The translations under genes were made by a program, and so were the position numbers. 64,000 nt of DNA from Rallus limicola (Eukaryota > Chordata > Aves > Gruiformes > Rallidae), in assembly GCA_022605955.1 (NCBI GenBank), contig JAKCOZ010000241.1, positions 1 through 64,000 of the forward strand. The letters are read 5' to 3'. The notes below the pieces were generated by a model. It was not told the origin of the DNA, did not search any database, and saw nothing but the letters and a program-made list of their open reading frames with translations. Shown here piece after piece: positions 22,110-35,744 of the stretch. The first letter of the stretch is position 1, and each line of letters starts with the position of its first letter.

Positions 22110-24100
22110 CAGTCCTGGCTTCTTTACTTTGGGAGTTATTGCTGGACGTTTAGCATGTTTTGAACTGCAGTCTGCTAGGGCCGAGAAAAGCACCGTAGGA
22201 GGTTCCAGGCATGTTCCCTCTTTCCAGGCAAAGGAAAAGGCTGAGAGCCAAAGTGACAGAGTCTGCTTGTGTGTCCTGTTAGGAGGTTTCAGACAAGCTA
22301 TGCCTTTCATGCCTAGCTTCTTTACTTTGGGAGTTATTGCTGGACGTTTAGCATGTTTTGAACTGCAGTCTGCTAGGGCCGAGAAAAGCACCGTAGGAGG
22401 TTCCAGGCATGTTCCCTCTTTCCAGGCAAAGGAAAAGACTGAGATCCAAAGTGACAGGGTCAGCTTGTGTGTCCTGTTAGGAGGTTTCAGACAAGCTATG
22501 CCTTTCATGCCTAGCTTCTTTACTTTGGGAGTTATTGCTGGACGTTTAGCATGTTTTGAACTGCAGTCTGCTAGGGCCGAGAAAAGCACCGTAGGAGCTT
22601 CCAGGCATGTTCCCTCTTTCCAGGCAAAGGAAAAGGCTGAGAGCCAAAGTGACAGGGTCTGCTTGTGTGTCCTGTTAGGAGGTTTCAGACAAGCTATGCC
22701 TTTCATGCCTAGCTTCTTTACTTTGGGAGTTATTGCTGGACGTTTAGCATGTTTTGAACTGCAGTCTGCTAGGGCCGAGAAAAGCACCGTAGGAGCTTCC
22801 AGGCATGTTCCCTCTTTCCAGGCAAAGGAAAAGGCTGAGAGCCAAAGTGACAGGGTCTGCTTGTGTGTCCTGTTAGGAGGTTTCAGACAAGCTATGCCTT
22901 TCAGTCCTAGCTTCTTTACTTTGGGAGTTATTGCTGGACGTTTAGCATGTTTTGAACTGCAGTCTGCTAGGGCCGAGAAAAGCACCGTAGGAGGTTCCAG
23001 GCATGTTCCCTCTTTCCAGGCAAAGGAAAAGGCTGAGAGCCAAAGTGACAGAGTCTGCTTGTGTGTCCTGTTAGGAGGTTTCAGACAAGCTATGCCTTTC
23101 ATGCCTAGCTTCTTTACTTTGGGAGTTATTGCTGGACGTTTAGCATGTTTTGAACTGCAGTCTGCTAGGGCCGAGAAAAGCACCGTAGGAGGTTCCAGGC
23201 ATGTTCCCTCTTTCCAGGCAAAGGAAAAGGCTGAGAGCCAAAGTGCCAAGGGTCTGCTTGTGTGTCCTGTTAGGAGGTTTCAGACAAGCTATGCCTTTCA
23301 GTCCTGGCTTCTTTACTTTGGGAGTTATTGCTGGACGTTTAGCATGTTTTGAACTGCAGTCTGCTAGGGCCGAGAAAAGCACCGTAGGAGGTTCCAGGCA
23401 TGTTCCCTCTTTCCAGGCAAAGGAAAAGGCTGAGAGCCAAAGTGACAGAGTCTGCTTGTGTGTCCTGTTAGGAGGTTTCAGACAAGCTATGCCTTTCATG
23501 CCTAGCTTCTTTACTTTGGGAGTTATTGCTGGACGTTTAGCATGTTTTGAACTGCAGTCTGCTAGGGCCGAGAAAAGCACCGTAGGAGGTTCCAGGCATG
23601 TTCCCTCTTTCCAGGCAAAGGAAAAGGCTGAGAGCCAAAGTGACAGGGTCTGCTTGTGTGTCCTGTTAGGAGGTTTCAGACAAGCTATGCCTTTCATGCC
23701 TAGCTTCTTTACTTTGGGAGTTATTGCTGGACGTTTAGCATGTTTTGAACTGCAGTCTGCTAGGGCCGAGAAAAGCACCGTAGGAGGTTCCAGGCATGTT
23801 CCCTCTTTCCAGGCAAAGGAAAAGGCTGAGAGCCAAAGTGACAGGGTCTGCTTGTGTGTCCTGTTAGGAGGTTTCAGACAAGCTATGCCTTTCATGCCTA
23901 GCTTCTTTACTTTGGGAGTTATTGCTGGACGTTTAGCATGTTTTGAACTGCAGTCTGCTAGGGCCGAGAAAAGCACCGTAGGAGGTTCCAGGCATGTTCC
24001 CTCTTTCCAGGCAAAGGAAAAGGCTGAGAGCCAAAGTGACAGGGTCTGCTTGTGTGTCCTGTTAAGAGGTTTCAGACAAGCTATGCCTTTCAGTCCTGGC
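22110..24100 (+). repeat. Region with three CAGTCCTGG monomers
   Basis: The private form CAGTCCTGG (in place of CAGTCCTAG) occurs at 22,110, 23,299 and 24,091, spaced 6 monomers (+1 base from an insertion at about 23,246) and 4 monomers. It recurs at 28,051, 33,793, 50,821 and 53,593, so this stretch is a relative of the HOR material to the right. Confidence 0.75.
23242..23254 (+). other. Local +1 rearrangement (GTGCCAAGGGTC)
   Basis: AAGTGCCAAGGGTC replaces AAGTGACAGGGTC, making this monomer 199 bp. It is one of only two length changes that are not 2-bp insertions to the right of 5.3 kb. It interrupts the forward open frame and ends the long reverse open frame. Confidence 0.9.
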
Positions 24101-25279
24101 TTCTTTACTTTGGGAGTTATTGCTGGACGTTTAGCATGTTTTGAACTGCAGTCTGCTAGGGCCGAGAAAAGCACCGTAGGAGCTTCCAGGCATGTTCCCT
24201 CTTTCCAGGCAAAGGAAAAGGCTGAGAGCCAAAGTGACAGAGTCTGCTTGTGTGTCCTGTTAGGAGGTTTCAGACAAGCTATGCCTTTCATGCCTAGCTT
24301 CTTTACTTTGGGAGTTATTGCTGGACGTTTAGCATGTTTTGAACTGCAGTCTGCTAGGGCCGAGAAAAGCACCGTAGGAGGTTCCAGGCATGTTCCCTCT
24401 TTCCAGGCAAAGGAAAAGGCTGAGAGCCAAAGTGACAGGGTCTGCTTGTGTGTCCTGTTAGGAGGTTTCAGACAAGCTATGCCTTTCATGCCTAGCTTCT
24501 TTACTTTGGGAGTTATTGCTGGACGTTTAGCATGTTTTGAACTGCAGTCTGCTAGGGCCGAGAAAAGCACCGTAGGAGGTTCCAGGCATGTTCCCTCTTT
24601 CCAGGCAAAGGAAAAGGCTGAGAGCCAAAGTGACAGGGTCTGCTTGTGTGTCCTGTTAGGAGGTTTCAGACAAGCTATGCCTTTCATGCCTAGCTTCTTT
24701 ACTTTGGGAGTTATTGCTGGACGTTTAGCATGTTTTGAACTGCAGTCTGCTAGGGCCGAGAAAAGCACCGTAGGAGGTTCCAGGCATGTTCCCTCTTTCC
24801 AGGCAAAGGAAAAGGCTGAGAGCCAAAGTGACAGGGTCTGCTTGTGTGTCCTGTTAGGAGGTTTCAGACAAGCTATGCCTTTCAGTCCTAGCTTCTTTAC
24901 TTTGGGAGTTATTGCTGGACGTTTAGCATGTTTTGAACTGCAGTCTGCTAGGGCCGAGAAAAGCACCGTAGGAGGTTCCAGGCATGTTCCCTCTTTCCAG
25001 GCAAAGGAAAAGGCTGAGAGCCAAAGTGACAGGGTCAGCTTGTGTGTCCTGTTAGGAGGTTTCAGACAAGCTATGCCTTTCAGTCCTAGCTTCTTTACTT
25101 TGGGAGTTATTGCTGGACGTTTAGCATGTTTTGAACTGCAGTCTGCTAGGGCCGAGAAAAGCACCGTAGGAGGTTCCAGGCATGTTCCCTCTTTCCAGGC
25201 AAAGGAAAAGGCTGAGAGCCAAAGTGACAGGGTCTGCTTGTGTGTCCTGTTAGGAGGTTTCAGACAAGCTATGCCTTTC

Positions 25280-28200
25280 AGTCCTAGCTTCTTTACTTTG
25301 GGAGTTATTGCTGGACGTTTAGCATGTTTTGAACTGCAGTCTGCTAGGGCCGAGAAAAGCACCGTAGGAGCTTCCAGGCATGTTCCCTCTTTCCAGGCAA
25401 AGGAAAAGGCTGAGAGCCAAAGTGACAGAGTCTGCTTGTGTGTCCTGTTAGGAGGTTTCAGACAAGCTATGCCTTTCATGCCTAGCTTCTTTACTTTGGG
25501 AGTTATTGCTGGACGTTTAGCATGTTTTGAACTGCAGTCTGCTAGGGCCGAGAAAAGCACCGTAGGAGGTTCCAGGCATGTTCCTTCTTTCCAGGCAAAG
25601 GAAAAGGCTGAGAGCCAAAGTGACAGGGTCTGCTTGTGTGTCCTGTTAGGAGGTTTCAGACAAGCTATGCCTTTCATGCCTAGCTTCTTTACTTTGGGAG
25701 TTATTGCTGGACGTTTAGCATGTTTTGAACTGCAGTCTGCTAGGGCCGAGAAAAGCACCGTAGGAGGTTCCAGGCATGTTCCCTCTTTCCAGGCAAAGGA
25801 AAAGGCTGAGAGCCAAAGTGACAGGGTCTGCTTGTGTGTCCTGTTAGGAGGTTTCAGACAAGCTATGCCTTTCAATCCTAGCTTCTTTACTTTGGGAGTT
25901 ATTGCTGGACGTTTAGCATGTTTTGAACTGCAGTCTGCTAGGGCCGAGAAAAGCACCGTAGGAGGTTCCAGGCATGTTCCCTCTTTCCAGGCAAAGGAAA
26001 AGGCTGAGAGCCAAAGTGACAGAGTCTGCTTGTGTGTCCTGTTAGGAGGTTTCAGACAAGCTATGCCTTTCATGCCTAGCTTCTTTACTTTGGGAGTTAT
26101 TGCTGGACGTTTAGCATGTTTTGAACTGCAGTCTGCTAGGGCCGAGAAAAACACCGTAGGAGGTTCCAGGCATGTTCCCTCTTTCCAGGCAAAGGAAAAG
26201 GCTGAGAGCCAAAGTGACAGGGTCTGCTTGTGTGTCCTGTTAGGAGGTTTCAGACAAGCTATGCCTTTCATGCCTAGCTTCTTTACTTTGGGAGTTATTG
26301 CTGGACGTTTAGCATGTTTTGAACTGCAGTCTGCTAGGGCCGAGAAAAGCACCGTAGGAGGTTCCAGGCATGTTCCCTCTTTCCAGGCAAAGGAAAAGGC
26401 TGAGAGCCAAAGTGACAGGGTCTGTTTGTGTGTCCTGTTAGGAGGTTTCAGACAAGCTATGCCTTTCATGCCTAGCTTCTTTACTTTGGGAGTTATTGCT
26501 GGACGTTTAGCATGTTTTGAACTGCAGTCTGCTAGGGCCGAGAAAAGCACCGTAGGAGCTTCCAGGCATGTTCCCTCTTTCCAGGCAAAGGAAAAGGCTG
26601 AGAGCCAAAGTGACAGAGTCTGCTTGTGTGTCCTGTTAGGAGGTTTCAGACAAGCTATGCCTTTCATGCCTAGCTTCTTTACTTTGGGAGTTATTGCTGG
26701 ACGTTTAGCATGTTTTGAACTGCAGTCTGCTAGGGCCGAGAAAAGCACCGTAGGAGGTTCCAGGCATGTTCCCTCTTTCCAGGCAAAGGAAAAGGCTGAG
26801 AGCCAAAGTGACAGGGTCTGCTTGTGTGTCCTGTTAGGAGGTTTCAGACAAGCTATGCCTTTCATGCCTAGCTTCTTTACTTTGGGAGTTATTGCTGGAC
26901 GTTTAGCATGTTTTGAACTGCAGTCTGCTAGGGCCGAGAAAAGCACTGTAGGAGGTTCCAGGCATGTTCCCTCTTTCCAGGCAAAGGAAAAGGCTGAGAG
27001 CCAAAGTGACAGGGTCTGCTTGTGTGTCCTGTTAGGAGGTTTCAGACAAGCTATGCCTTTCAATCCTAGCTTCTTTACTTTGGGAGTTATTGCTGGACGT
27101 TTAGCATGTTTTGAACTGCAGTCTGCTAGGGCCGAGAAAAGCACCGTAGGAGGTTCCAGGCATGTTCCCTCTTTCCAGGCAAAGGAAAAGGCTGAGAGCC
27201 AAAGTGACAGAGTCTGCTTGTGTGTCCTGTTAGGAGGTTTCAGACAAGCTATGCCTTTCATGCCTAGCTTCTTTACTTTGGGAGTTATTGCTGGACGTTT
27301 AGCATGTTTTGAACTGCAGTCTGCTAGGGCCGAGAAAAGCACCGTAGGAGGTTCCAGGCATGTTCCCTCTTTCCAGGCAAAGGAAAAGGCTGAGAGCCAA
27401 AGTGACAGGGTCTGCTTGTGTGTCCTGTTAGGAGGTTTCAGACAAGCTATGCCTTTCATGCCTAGCTTCTTTACTTTGGGAGTTATTGCTGGACGTTTAG
27501 CATGTTTTGAACTGCAGTCTGCTAGGGCCGAGAAAAGCACCGTAGGAGCTTCCAGGCATGTTCCCTCTTTCCAGGCAAAGGAAAAGGCTGAGAGCCAAAG
27601 TGACAGGGTCTGCTTGTGTGTCCTGTTAGGAGGTTTCAGACAAGCTATGCCTTTCATGCCTAGCTTCTTTACTTTGGGAGTTATTGCTGGATGTTTAGCA
27701 TGTTTTGAACTGCAGTCTGCTAGGGCCGAGAAAAGCACCGTAGGAGGTTCCAGGCATGTTCCCTCTTTCCAGGCAAAGGAAAAGGCTGAGAGCCAAAGTG
27801 ACAGGGTCTGCTTGTGTGTCCTGTTAGGAGGTTTCAGACAAGCTATGCCTTTCAGTCCTAGCTTCTTTACTTTGGGAGTTATTGCTGGACGTTTAGCATG
27901 TTTTGAACTGCAGTCTGCTAGGGCCGAGAAAAGCACCGTAGGAGGTTCCAGGCATGTTCCCTCTTTCCAGGCAAAGGAAAAGGCTGAGAGCCAAAGTGAC
28001 AGGGTCAGCTTGTGTGTCCTGTTAGGAGGTTTCAGACAAGCTATGCCTTTCAGTCCTGGCTTCTTTACTTTGGGAGTTATTGCTGGACGTTTAGCATGTT
28101 TTGAACTGCAGTCTGCTAGGGCCGAGAAAAGCACCGTAGGAGGTTCCAGGCATGTTCCCTCTTTCCAGGCAAAGGAAAAGGCTGAGAGCCAAAGTGACAG

Positions 28201-28440
28201 GGTCTGCTTGTGTGTCCTGTTAGGAGGTTTCAGACAAGCTATGCCTTTCAGTCCTACCTTCTTTACTTTGGGAGTTATTGCTGGACGTTTAGCATGTTTT
28301 GAACTGCAGTCTGCTAGGGCCGAGAAAAGCACCGTAGGAGGTTCCAGGCATGTTCCCTCTTTCCAGGCAAAGGAAAAGGCTGAGAGCCAAAGTGACAGGG
28401 TCTGCTTGTGTGTCCTGTTAGGAGGTTTCAGACAAGCTAT
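25280..28440 (+). repeat. Left flank of HOR core, 6-mer periodicity
   Basis: CAATCC monomers at 25,871 and 27,059 are 6 monomers apart, each followed by a GACAGAGTC monomer and then by a monomer ending GGAGCTTCC. The block ends with CAGTCC, CAGTCCTGG (28,051) and CAGTCCTACC (about 28,250) monomers. A comparable order is seen at about 47.5-51.1 kb, 112 monomers away by the CAATCC marker (25,871 against 48,047). Confidence 0.7.
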
Positions 28441-29060
28441 GCCTTTCATGCCTAGCTTCTTTACTTTGGGAGTTATTGCTGGACGTTTAGCATGTTTTGA
28501 ACTGCAGTCTGCTAGGGCCGAGAAAAGCACTTTTATAGGTAGCAGGTATGTTCCTTCTTTCCAGGCAAAGGAAAAGGCTGAGAGCCAAAGTGACAGGGTC
28601 TGCTTGTGTGTCCTGTTAGGAGGTTTCAGACAAGCTATGCCTTTCATGCCTAGCTTCTTTACTTTGGGAGTTATTGCTGGACGTTTAGCATGTTTTGAAC
28701 TGCAGTCTGCTAGGGCCGAGAAAAGCACTGTAGGAGGTTCCAGGCATGTTCCCTCTTTCCAGGCAAAGGAAAAGGCTGAGAGCCAAAGTGACAGGGTCTG
28801 CTTGTGTGTCCTGTTAGGAGGTTTCAGACAAGCTATGCCTTTCAATCCTAGCTTCTTTACTTTGGGAGTTATTGCTGGACGTTTAGCATGTTTTGAACTG
28901 CAGTCTGCTAGGGCCGAGAAAAGCACCGTAGGAGGTTCCAGGCATGTTCCCTCTTTCCAGGCAAAGGAAAAGGCTGAGAGCCAAAGTGACAGGGTCTGCT
29001 TGTGTGTCCTGTTAGGAGGTTTCAGACAAGCTATGCCTTTCAGTCCTAGCTTCTTTACTT

Positions 29061-32000
29061 TGTGAGTTATTGCTGGACGTTTAGCATGTTTTGAACTGCA
29101 GTCTGCTAGGGCCGAGAAAAGCACCGTAGGAGGTAGCAGGTATGTTCCTTCTTTCCAGGCAAAGGAAAAGGCTGAGAGCCAAAGTGACAGGGTCTGCTTG
29201 TGTGTCCTGTTAGGAGGTTTCAGACAAGCTATGCCTTTCAGTCCTAGCTTCTTTACTTTGGGAGTTATTGCTGGACGTTTAGCATGTTTTGAACTGCAGT
29301 CTGCTAGGGCCGAGAAAAGCACCGTAGGAGCTTCCAGGCATGTTCCTTCTTTCCAGGCAAAGGAAAAGGCTGAGAGCCAAAGTGACAGGGTCTGCTTGTG
29401 TGTCCTGTTAGGAGGTTTCAGACAAGCTATGCCTTTCATGCCTAGCTTCTTTACTTTGGGAGTTATTGCTGGACGTTTAGCATGTTTTGAACTGCAGTCT
29501 GCTAGGGCCGAGAAAAGCACCGTAGGAGGTTCCAGGCATGTTCCCTCTTTCCAGGCAAAGGAAAAGGCTGAGAGCCAAAGTGACAGGGTCTGCTTGTGTG
29601 TCCTGTTAGGAGGTTTCAGACAAGCTATGCCTTTCAGTCCTAGCTTCTTTACTTTGGGAGTTATTGCTGGACGTTTAGCATGTTTTGAACTGCAGTCTGC
29701 TAGGGCCGAGAAAAGCACTGTAGGAGGTAGCAGGTATGTTCCTTCTTTCCAGGCAAAGGAAAAGGCTGAGAGCCAATGTGACAGGGTCTGCTTGTGTGTC
29801 CTGTTAGGAGGTTTCAGACAAGCTATGCCTTTCATGCCTAGCTTCTTTACTTTGGGAGTTATTGCTGGACGTTTAGCATGTTTTGAACTGCAGTCTGCTA
29901 GGGCCGAGAAAAGCACCGTAGGAGGTTCCAGGCATGTTCCCTCTTTCCAGGCAAAGGAAAAGGCTGAGAGCCAAAGTGACAGGGTCTGCTTGTGTGTCCT
30001 GTTATAAGGTTTCAGACAAGCTATGCCTTTCATGCCTAGCTTCTTTACTTTGGGAGTTATTGCTGGACGTTTAGCATGTTTTGAACTGCAGTCTGCTAGG
30101 GCCGAGAAAAGCACTGTAGATGGTAGCAGGTATGTTCCTTCTTTCCAGGCAAAGGAAAAGGCTGAGAGCCAAAGTGACAGGGTCTGCTTGTGTGTCCTGT
30201 TAGGAGGTTTCAGACAAGCTATGCCTTTCAGTCCTAGCTTCTTTACTTTGGGAGTTATTGCTGGACGTTTAGCATGTTTTGAACTGCAGTCTGCTAGGGC
30301 CGAGAAAAGCACTTTTATAGGTAGCAGGTATGTTCCTTCTTTCCAGGCAAAGGAAAAGGCTGAGAGCCAAAGTGACAGGGTCTGCTTGTGTGTCCTGTTA
30401 GGAGGTTTCAGACAAGCTATGCCTTTCAGTCCTAGCTTCTTTACTTTGGGAGTTATTGCTGGACGTTTAGCATGTTTTGAACTGCAGTCTGCTAGGGCCG
30501 AGAAAAGCACCGTAGGAGGTTCCAGGCATGTTCCCTCTTTCCAGGCAAAGGAAAAGGCTGAGAGCCAAAGTGACAGGGTCTGCTTGTGTGTCCTGTTAGG
30601 AGGTTTCAGACAAGCTATGCCTTTCATGCCTAGCTTCTTTACTTTGGGAGTTATTGCTGGACGTTTAGCATGTTTTGAACTGCAGTCTGCTAGGGCCGAG
30701 AAAAGCACCGTAGGAGCTTCCAGGCATGTTCCCTCTTTCCAGGCAAAGGAAAAGGCTGAGAGCGAAAGTGACAGGGTCTGCTTGTGTGTCCTGTTAGGAG
30801 GTTTCAGACAAGCTATGCCTTTCATGCCTAGCTTCTTTACTTTGGGAGTTATTGCTGGACGTTTAGCATGTTTTGAACTGCAGTCTGCTAGGGCCGAGAA
30901 AAGCACCGTAGTAGCTTCCAGGCATGTTCCCTCTTTCCAGGCAAAGGAAAAGGCTGAGAGCCAAAGTGACAGGGTCTGCTTGTGTGTCCTGTTAGGAGGT
31001 TTCAGACAAGCTATGCCTTTCAATCCTAGCTTCTTTACTTTGGGAGTTATTGCTGGACGTTTAGCATGTTTTGAACTGCAGTCTGCTAGGGCCGAGAAAA
31101 GCACCGTAGGAGGTTCCAGGCATGTTCCCTCTTTCCAGGCAAAGGAAAAGGCTGAGAGCCAAAGTGACAGGGTCTGCTTGTGTGTCCTGTTATAAGGTTT
31201 CAGACAAGCTATGCCTTTCATGCCTAGCTTCTTTACTTTGGGAGTTATTGCTGGACGTTTAGCATGTTTTGAACTGCAGTCTGCTAGGGCCGAGAAAAGC
31301 ACCGTAGGAGGTTCCAGGCATGTTCCCTCTTTCCAGGCAAAGGAAAAGGCTGAGAGCCAAAGTGACAGGGTCAGCTTGTGTGTCCTGTTAGGAGGTTTCA
31401 GACAAGCTATGCCTTTCATGCCTAGCTTCTTTACTTTGGGAGTTATTGCTGGACGTTTAGCATGTTTTGAACTGCAGTCTGCTAGGGCCGAAAAAAGCAC
31501 TTTTATAGGTAGCAGGTATGTTCCTTCTTTCCAGGCAAAGGAAAAGCCTGAGAGCCAAAGTGACAGGGTCTGCTTGTGTGTCCTGTTAGGAGGTTTCAGA
31601 CAAGCTATGCCTTTCATGCCTAGCTTCTTTACTTTGGGAGTTATTGCTGGACGTTTAGCATGTTTTGAACTGCAGTCTGCTAGGGCCGAGAAAAGCACCG
31701 TAGGAGGTTCCAGGCATGTTCCCTCTTTCCAGGCAAAGGAAAAGGCTGAGAGCCAAAGTGACAGGGTCAGCTTGTGTGTCCTGTTAGGAGGTTTCAGACA
31801 AGCTATGCCTTTCAGTCCTAGCTTCTTTACTTTGGGAGTTATTGCTGGACGTTTAGCATGTTTTGAACTGCAGTCTGCTAGGGCCGAGAAAAGCACCGTA
31901 GGAGGTTCCAGGCATGTTCCCTCTTTCCAGGCAAAGGAAAAGGCTGAGAGCCAAAGTGACAGGGTCTGCTTGTGTGTCCTGTTAGGAGGTTTCAGACAAG

Positions 32001-34802
32001 CTATGCCTTTCAGTCCTAGCTTCTTTACTTTGGGAGTTATTGCTGGACGTTTAGCATGTTTTGAACTGCAGTCTGCTAGGGCCGAGAAAAGCACCGTAGG
32101 AGCTTCCAGGCATGTTCCCTCTTTCCAGGCAAAGGAAAAGGCTGAGAGCCAAAGTGACAGAGTCCGCTTGTGTGTCCTGTTAGGAGGTTTCAGACAAGCT
32201 ATGCCTTTCATGCCTAGCTTCTTTACTTTGGGAGTTATTGCTGGACGTTTAGCATGTTTTGAACTGCAGTCTGCTAGGGCCGAGAAAAGCACCGTAGGAG
32301 GTTCCAGGCATGTTCCCTCTTTCCAGGCAAAGGAAAAGGCTGAGAGCCAAAGTGACAGGGTCTGCTTGTGTGTCCTGTTAGGAGGTTTCAGACAAGCTAT
32401 GCCTTTCATGCCTAGCTTCTTTACTTTGGGAGTTATTGCTGGACGTTTAGCATGTTTTGAACTGCAGTCTGCTAGGGCCGAGAAAAGCACCGTAGGAGGT
32501 TCCAGGCATGTTCCCTCTTTCCAGGCAAAGGAAAAGGCTGAGAGCCAAAGTGACAGGGTCTGCTTGTGTGTCCTGTTAGGAGGTTTCAGACAAGCTATGC
32601 CTTTCAGTCCTAGCTTCTTTACTTTGGGAGTTATTGCTGGACGTTTAGCATGTTTTGAACTGCAGTCTGCTAGGGCCGAGAAAAGCACTGTAGGAGGTAG
32701 CAGGTATGTTCCTTCTTTCCAGGCAAAGGAAAAGGCTGAGAGCCAATGTGACAGGGTCTGCTTGTGTGTCCTGTTAGGAGGTTTCAGACAAGCTATGCCT
32801 TTCATGCCTAGCTTCTTTACTTTGGGAGTTATTGCTGGACGTTTAGCATGTTTTGAACTGCAGTCTGCTAGGGCCGAGAAAAGCACCGTAGGAGGTTCCA
32901 GGCATGTTCCCTCTTTCCAGGCAAAGGAAAAGGCTGAGAGCCAAAGTGACAGGGTCTGCTTGTGTGTCCTGTTATAAGGTTTCAGACAAGCTATGCCTTT
33001 CATGCCTAGCTTCTTTACTTTGGGAGTTATTGCTGGACGTTTAGCATGTTTTGAACTGCAGTCTGCTAGGGCCGAGAAAAGCACTGTAGATGGTAGCAGG
33101 TATGTTCCTTCTTTCCAGGCAAAGGAAAAGGCTGAGAGCCAAAGTGACAGGGTCTGCTTGTGTGTCCTGTTAGGAGGTTTCAGACAAGCTATGCCTTTCA
33201 GTCCTAGCTTCTTTACTTTGGGAGTTATTGCTGGACGTTTAGCATGTTTTGAACTGCAGTCTGCTAGGGCCGAGAAAAGCACTTTTATAGGTAGCAGGTA
33301 TGTTCCTTCTTTCCAGGCAAAGGAAAAGGCTGAGAGCCAAAGTGACAGGGTCTGCTTGTGTGTCCTGTTAGGAGGTTTCAGACAAGCTATGCCTTTCATG
33401 CCTAGCTTCTTTACTTTGGGAGTTATTGCTGGACGTTTAGCATGTTTTGAACTGCAGTCTGCTAGGGCCGAGAAAAGCACCGTAGGAGGTTCCAGGCATG
33501 TTCCCTCTTTCCAGGCAAAGGAAAAGGCTGAGAGCCAAAGTGACAGGGTCTGCTTGTGTGTCCTGTTAGGAGGTTTCAGACAAGCTATGCCTTTCAGTCC
33601 TAGCTTCTTTACTTTGGGAGTTATTGCTGGACGTTTAGCATGTTTTGAACTGCAGTCTGCTAGGGCCGAGAAAAGCACCGTAGGAGGTTCCAGGCATGTT
33701 CCCTCTTTCCAGGCAAAGGAAAAGGCTGAGAGCCAAAGTGACAGGGTCAGCTTGTGTGTCCTGTTAGGAGGTTTCAGACAAGCTATGCCTTTCAGTCCTG
33801 GCTTCTTTACTTTGGGAGTTATTGCTGGACGTTTAGCATGTTTTGAACTGCAGTCTGCTAGGGCCGAGAAAAGCACCGTAGGAGGTTCCAGGCATGTTCC
33901 CTCTTTCCAGGCAAAGGAAAAGGCTGAGAGCCAAAGTGACAGGGTCTGCTTGTGTGTCCTGTTAGGAGGTTTCAGACAAGCTATGCCTTTCAGTCCTACC
34001 TTCTTTACTTTGGGAGTTATTGCTGGACGTTTAGCATGTTTTGAACTGCAGTCTGCTAGGGCCGAGAAAAGCACCGTAGGAGGTTCCAGGCATGTTCCCT
34101 CTTTCCAGGCAAAGGAAAAGGCTGAGAGCCAAAGTGACAGGGTCTGCTTGTGTGTCCTGTTAGGAGGTTTCAGACAAGCTATGCCTTTCAGTCCTAGCTT
34201 CTTTACTTTGGGAGTTATTGCTGGACGTTTAGCATGTTTTGAACTGCAGTCTGCTAGGGCCGAGAAAAGCACTTTTATAGGTAGCAGGTATGTTCCTTCT
34301 TTCCAGGCAAAGGAAAAGGCTGAGAGCCAAAGTGACAGGGTCTGCTTGTGTGTCCTGTTAGGAGGTTTCAGACAAGCTATGCCTTTCATGCCTAGCTTCT
34401 TTACTTTGGGAGTTATTGCTGGACGTTTAGCATGTTTTGAACTGCAGTCTGCTAGGGCCGAGAAAAGCACCGTAGGAGGTTCCAGGCATGTTCCCTCTTT
34501 CCAGGCAAAGGAAAAGGCTGAGAGCCAAAGTGACAGGGTCTGCTTGTGTGTCCTGTTAGGAGGTTTCAGACAAGCTATGCCTTTCAATCCTAGCTTCTTT
34601 ACTTTGGGAGTTATTGCTGGACGTTTAGCATGTTTTGAACTGCAGTCTGCTAGGGCCGAGAAAAGCACCGTAGGAGGTTCCAGGCATGTTCCCTCTTTCC
34701 AGGCAAAGGAAAAGGCTGAGAGCCAAAGTGACAGGGTCTGCTTGTGTGTCCTGTTAGGAGGTTTCAGACAAGCTATGCCTTTCAGTCCTAGCTTCTTTAC
34801 TT
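29061..34802 (+). repeat. 29-monomer HOR copy (5,742 bp)
   Basis: Measured between the private TTTGTGAG markers at 29,061 and 34,803. It consists of one odd 15-mer and one even 14-mer together with shared edges. TTTTATA spacing inside is 6, 9 and 5 monomers, with 9 to the neighbours on each side. Confidence 0.9.
30003..32972 (+). repeat. HOR 15-mer unit a (odd type)
   Basis: The unit runs from one GTTATAAGG monomer to the third (30,003; 31,191; 32,973), i.e. 6 + 9 = 15 monomers, 2,970 bp. In order it contains a GTAGATGG monomer, a TTTTATA monomer (30,313), an AGAGCGAAAG monomer, a GTAGTAGC monomer, a CAATCC monomer, then after 31,191 two GTCAGC monomers flanking a TTTTATA monomer (31,501) with AAAAGCCTG, a GAGTCCGC monomer, and an AGCCAATGTG monomer near the end. 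Units c and e repeat this order. Confidence 0.9.
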
Positions 34803-35744
34803 TGTGAGTTATTGCTGGACGTTTAGCATGTTTTGAACTGCAGTCTGCTAGGGCCGAGAAAAGCACCGTAGGAGGTAGCAGGTATGTTCCTTCTTTCCAG
34901 GCAAAGGAAAAGGCTGAGAGCCAAAGTGACAGGGTCTGCTTGTGTGTCCTGTTAGGAGGTTTCAGACAAGCTATGCCTTTCAGTCCTAGCTTCTTTACTT
35001 TGGGAGTTATTGCTGGACGTTTAGCATGTTTTGAACTGCAGTCTGCTAGGGCCGAGAAAAGCACCGTAGGAGCTTCCAGGCATGTTCCTTCTTTCCAGGC
35101 AAAGGAAAAGGCTGAGAGCCAAAGTGACAGGGTCTGCTTGTGTGTCCTGTTAGGAGGTTTCAGACAAGCTATGCCTTTCATGCCTAGCTTCTTTACTTTG
35201 GGAGTTATTGCTGGACGTTTAGCATGTTTTGAACTGCAGTCTGCTAGGGCCGAGAAAAGCACCGTAGGAGGTTCCAGGCATGTTCCCTCTTTCCAGGCAA
35301 AGGAAAAGGCTGAGAGCCAAAGTGACAGGGTCTGCTTGTGTGTCCTGTTAGGAGGTTTCAGACAAGCTATGCCTTTCAGTCCTAGCTTCTTTACTTTGGG
35401 AGTTATTGCTGGACGTTTAGCATGTTTTGAACTGCAGTCTGCTAGGGCCGAGAAAAGCACTGTAGGAGGTAGCAGGTATGTTCCTTCTTTCCAGGCAAAG
35501 GAAAAGGCTGAGAGCCAATGTGACAGGGTCTGCTTGTGTGTCCTGTTAGGAGGTTTCAGACAAGCTATGCCTTTCATGCCTAGCTTCTTTACTTTGGGAG
35601 TTATTGCTGGACGTTTAGCATGTTTTGAACTGCAGTCTGCTAGGGCCGAGAAAAGCACCGTAGGAGGTTCCAGGCATGTTCCCTCTTTCCAGGCAAAGGA
35701 AAAGGCTGAGAGCCAAAGTGACAGGGTCTGCTTGTGTGTCCTGT
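32973..35744 (+). repeat. HOR unit b (even type, 14-mer)
   Basis: This unit has 14 monomers, 2,772 bp. It opens like unit a (GTAGATGG, then TTTTATA at 33,283), then has CAGTCC, CAGTCCTGG (33,793) and CAGTCCTACC monomers, a second TTTTATA (34,273), a CAATCC monomer, a private TTTGTGAG (34,803) and the AGCCAATGTG monomer before the next GTTATAAGG. The segment before 29,061 carries the same middle part, so the HOR order extends left to about 27.84 kb. Confidence 0.9.
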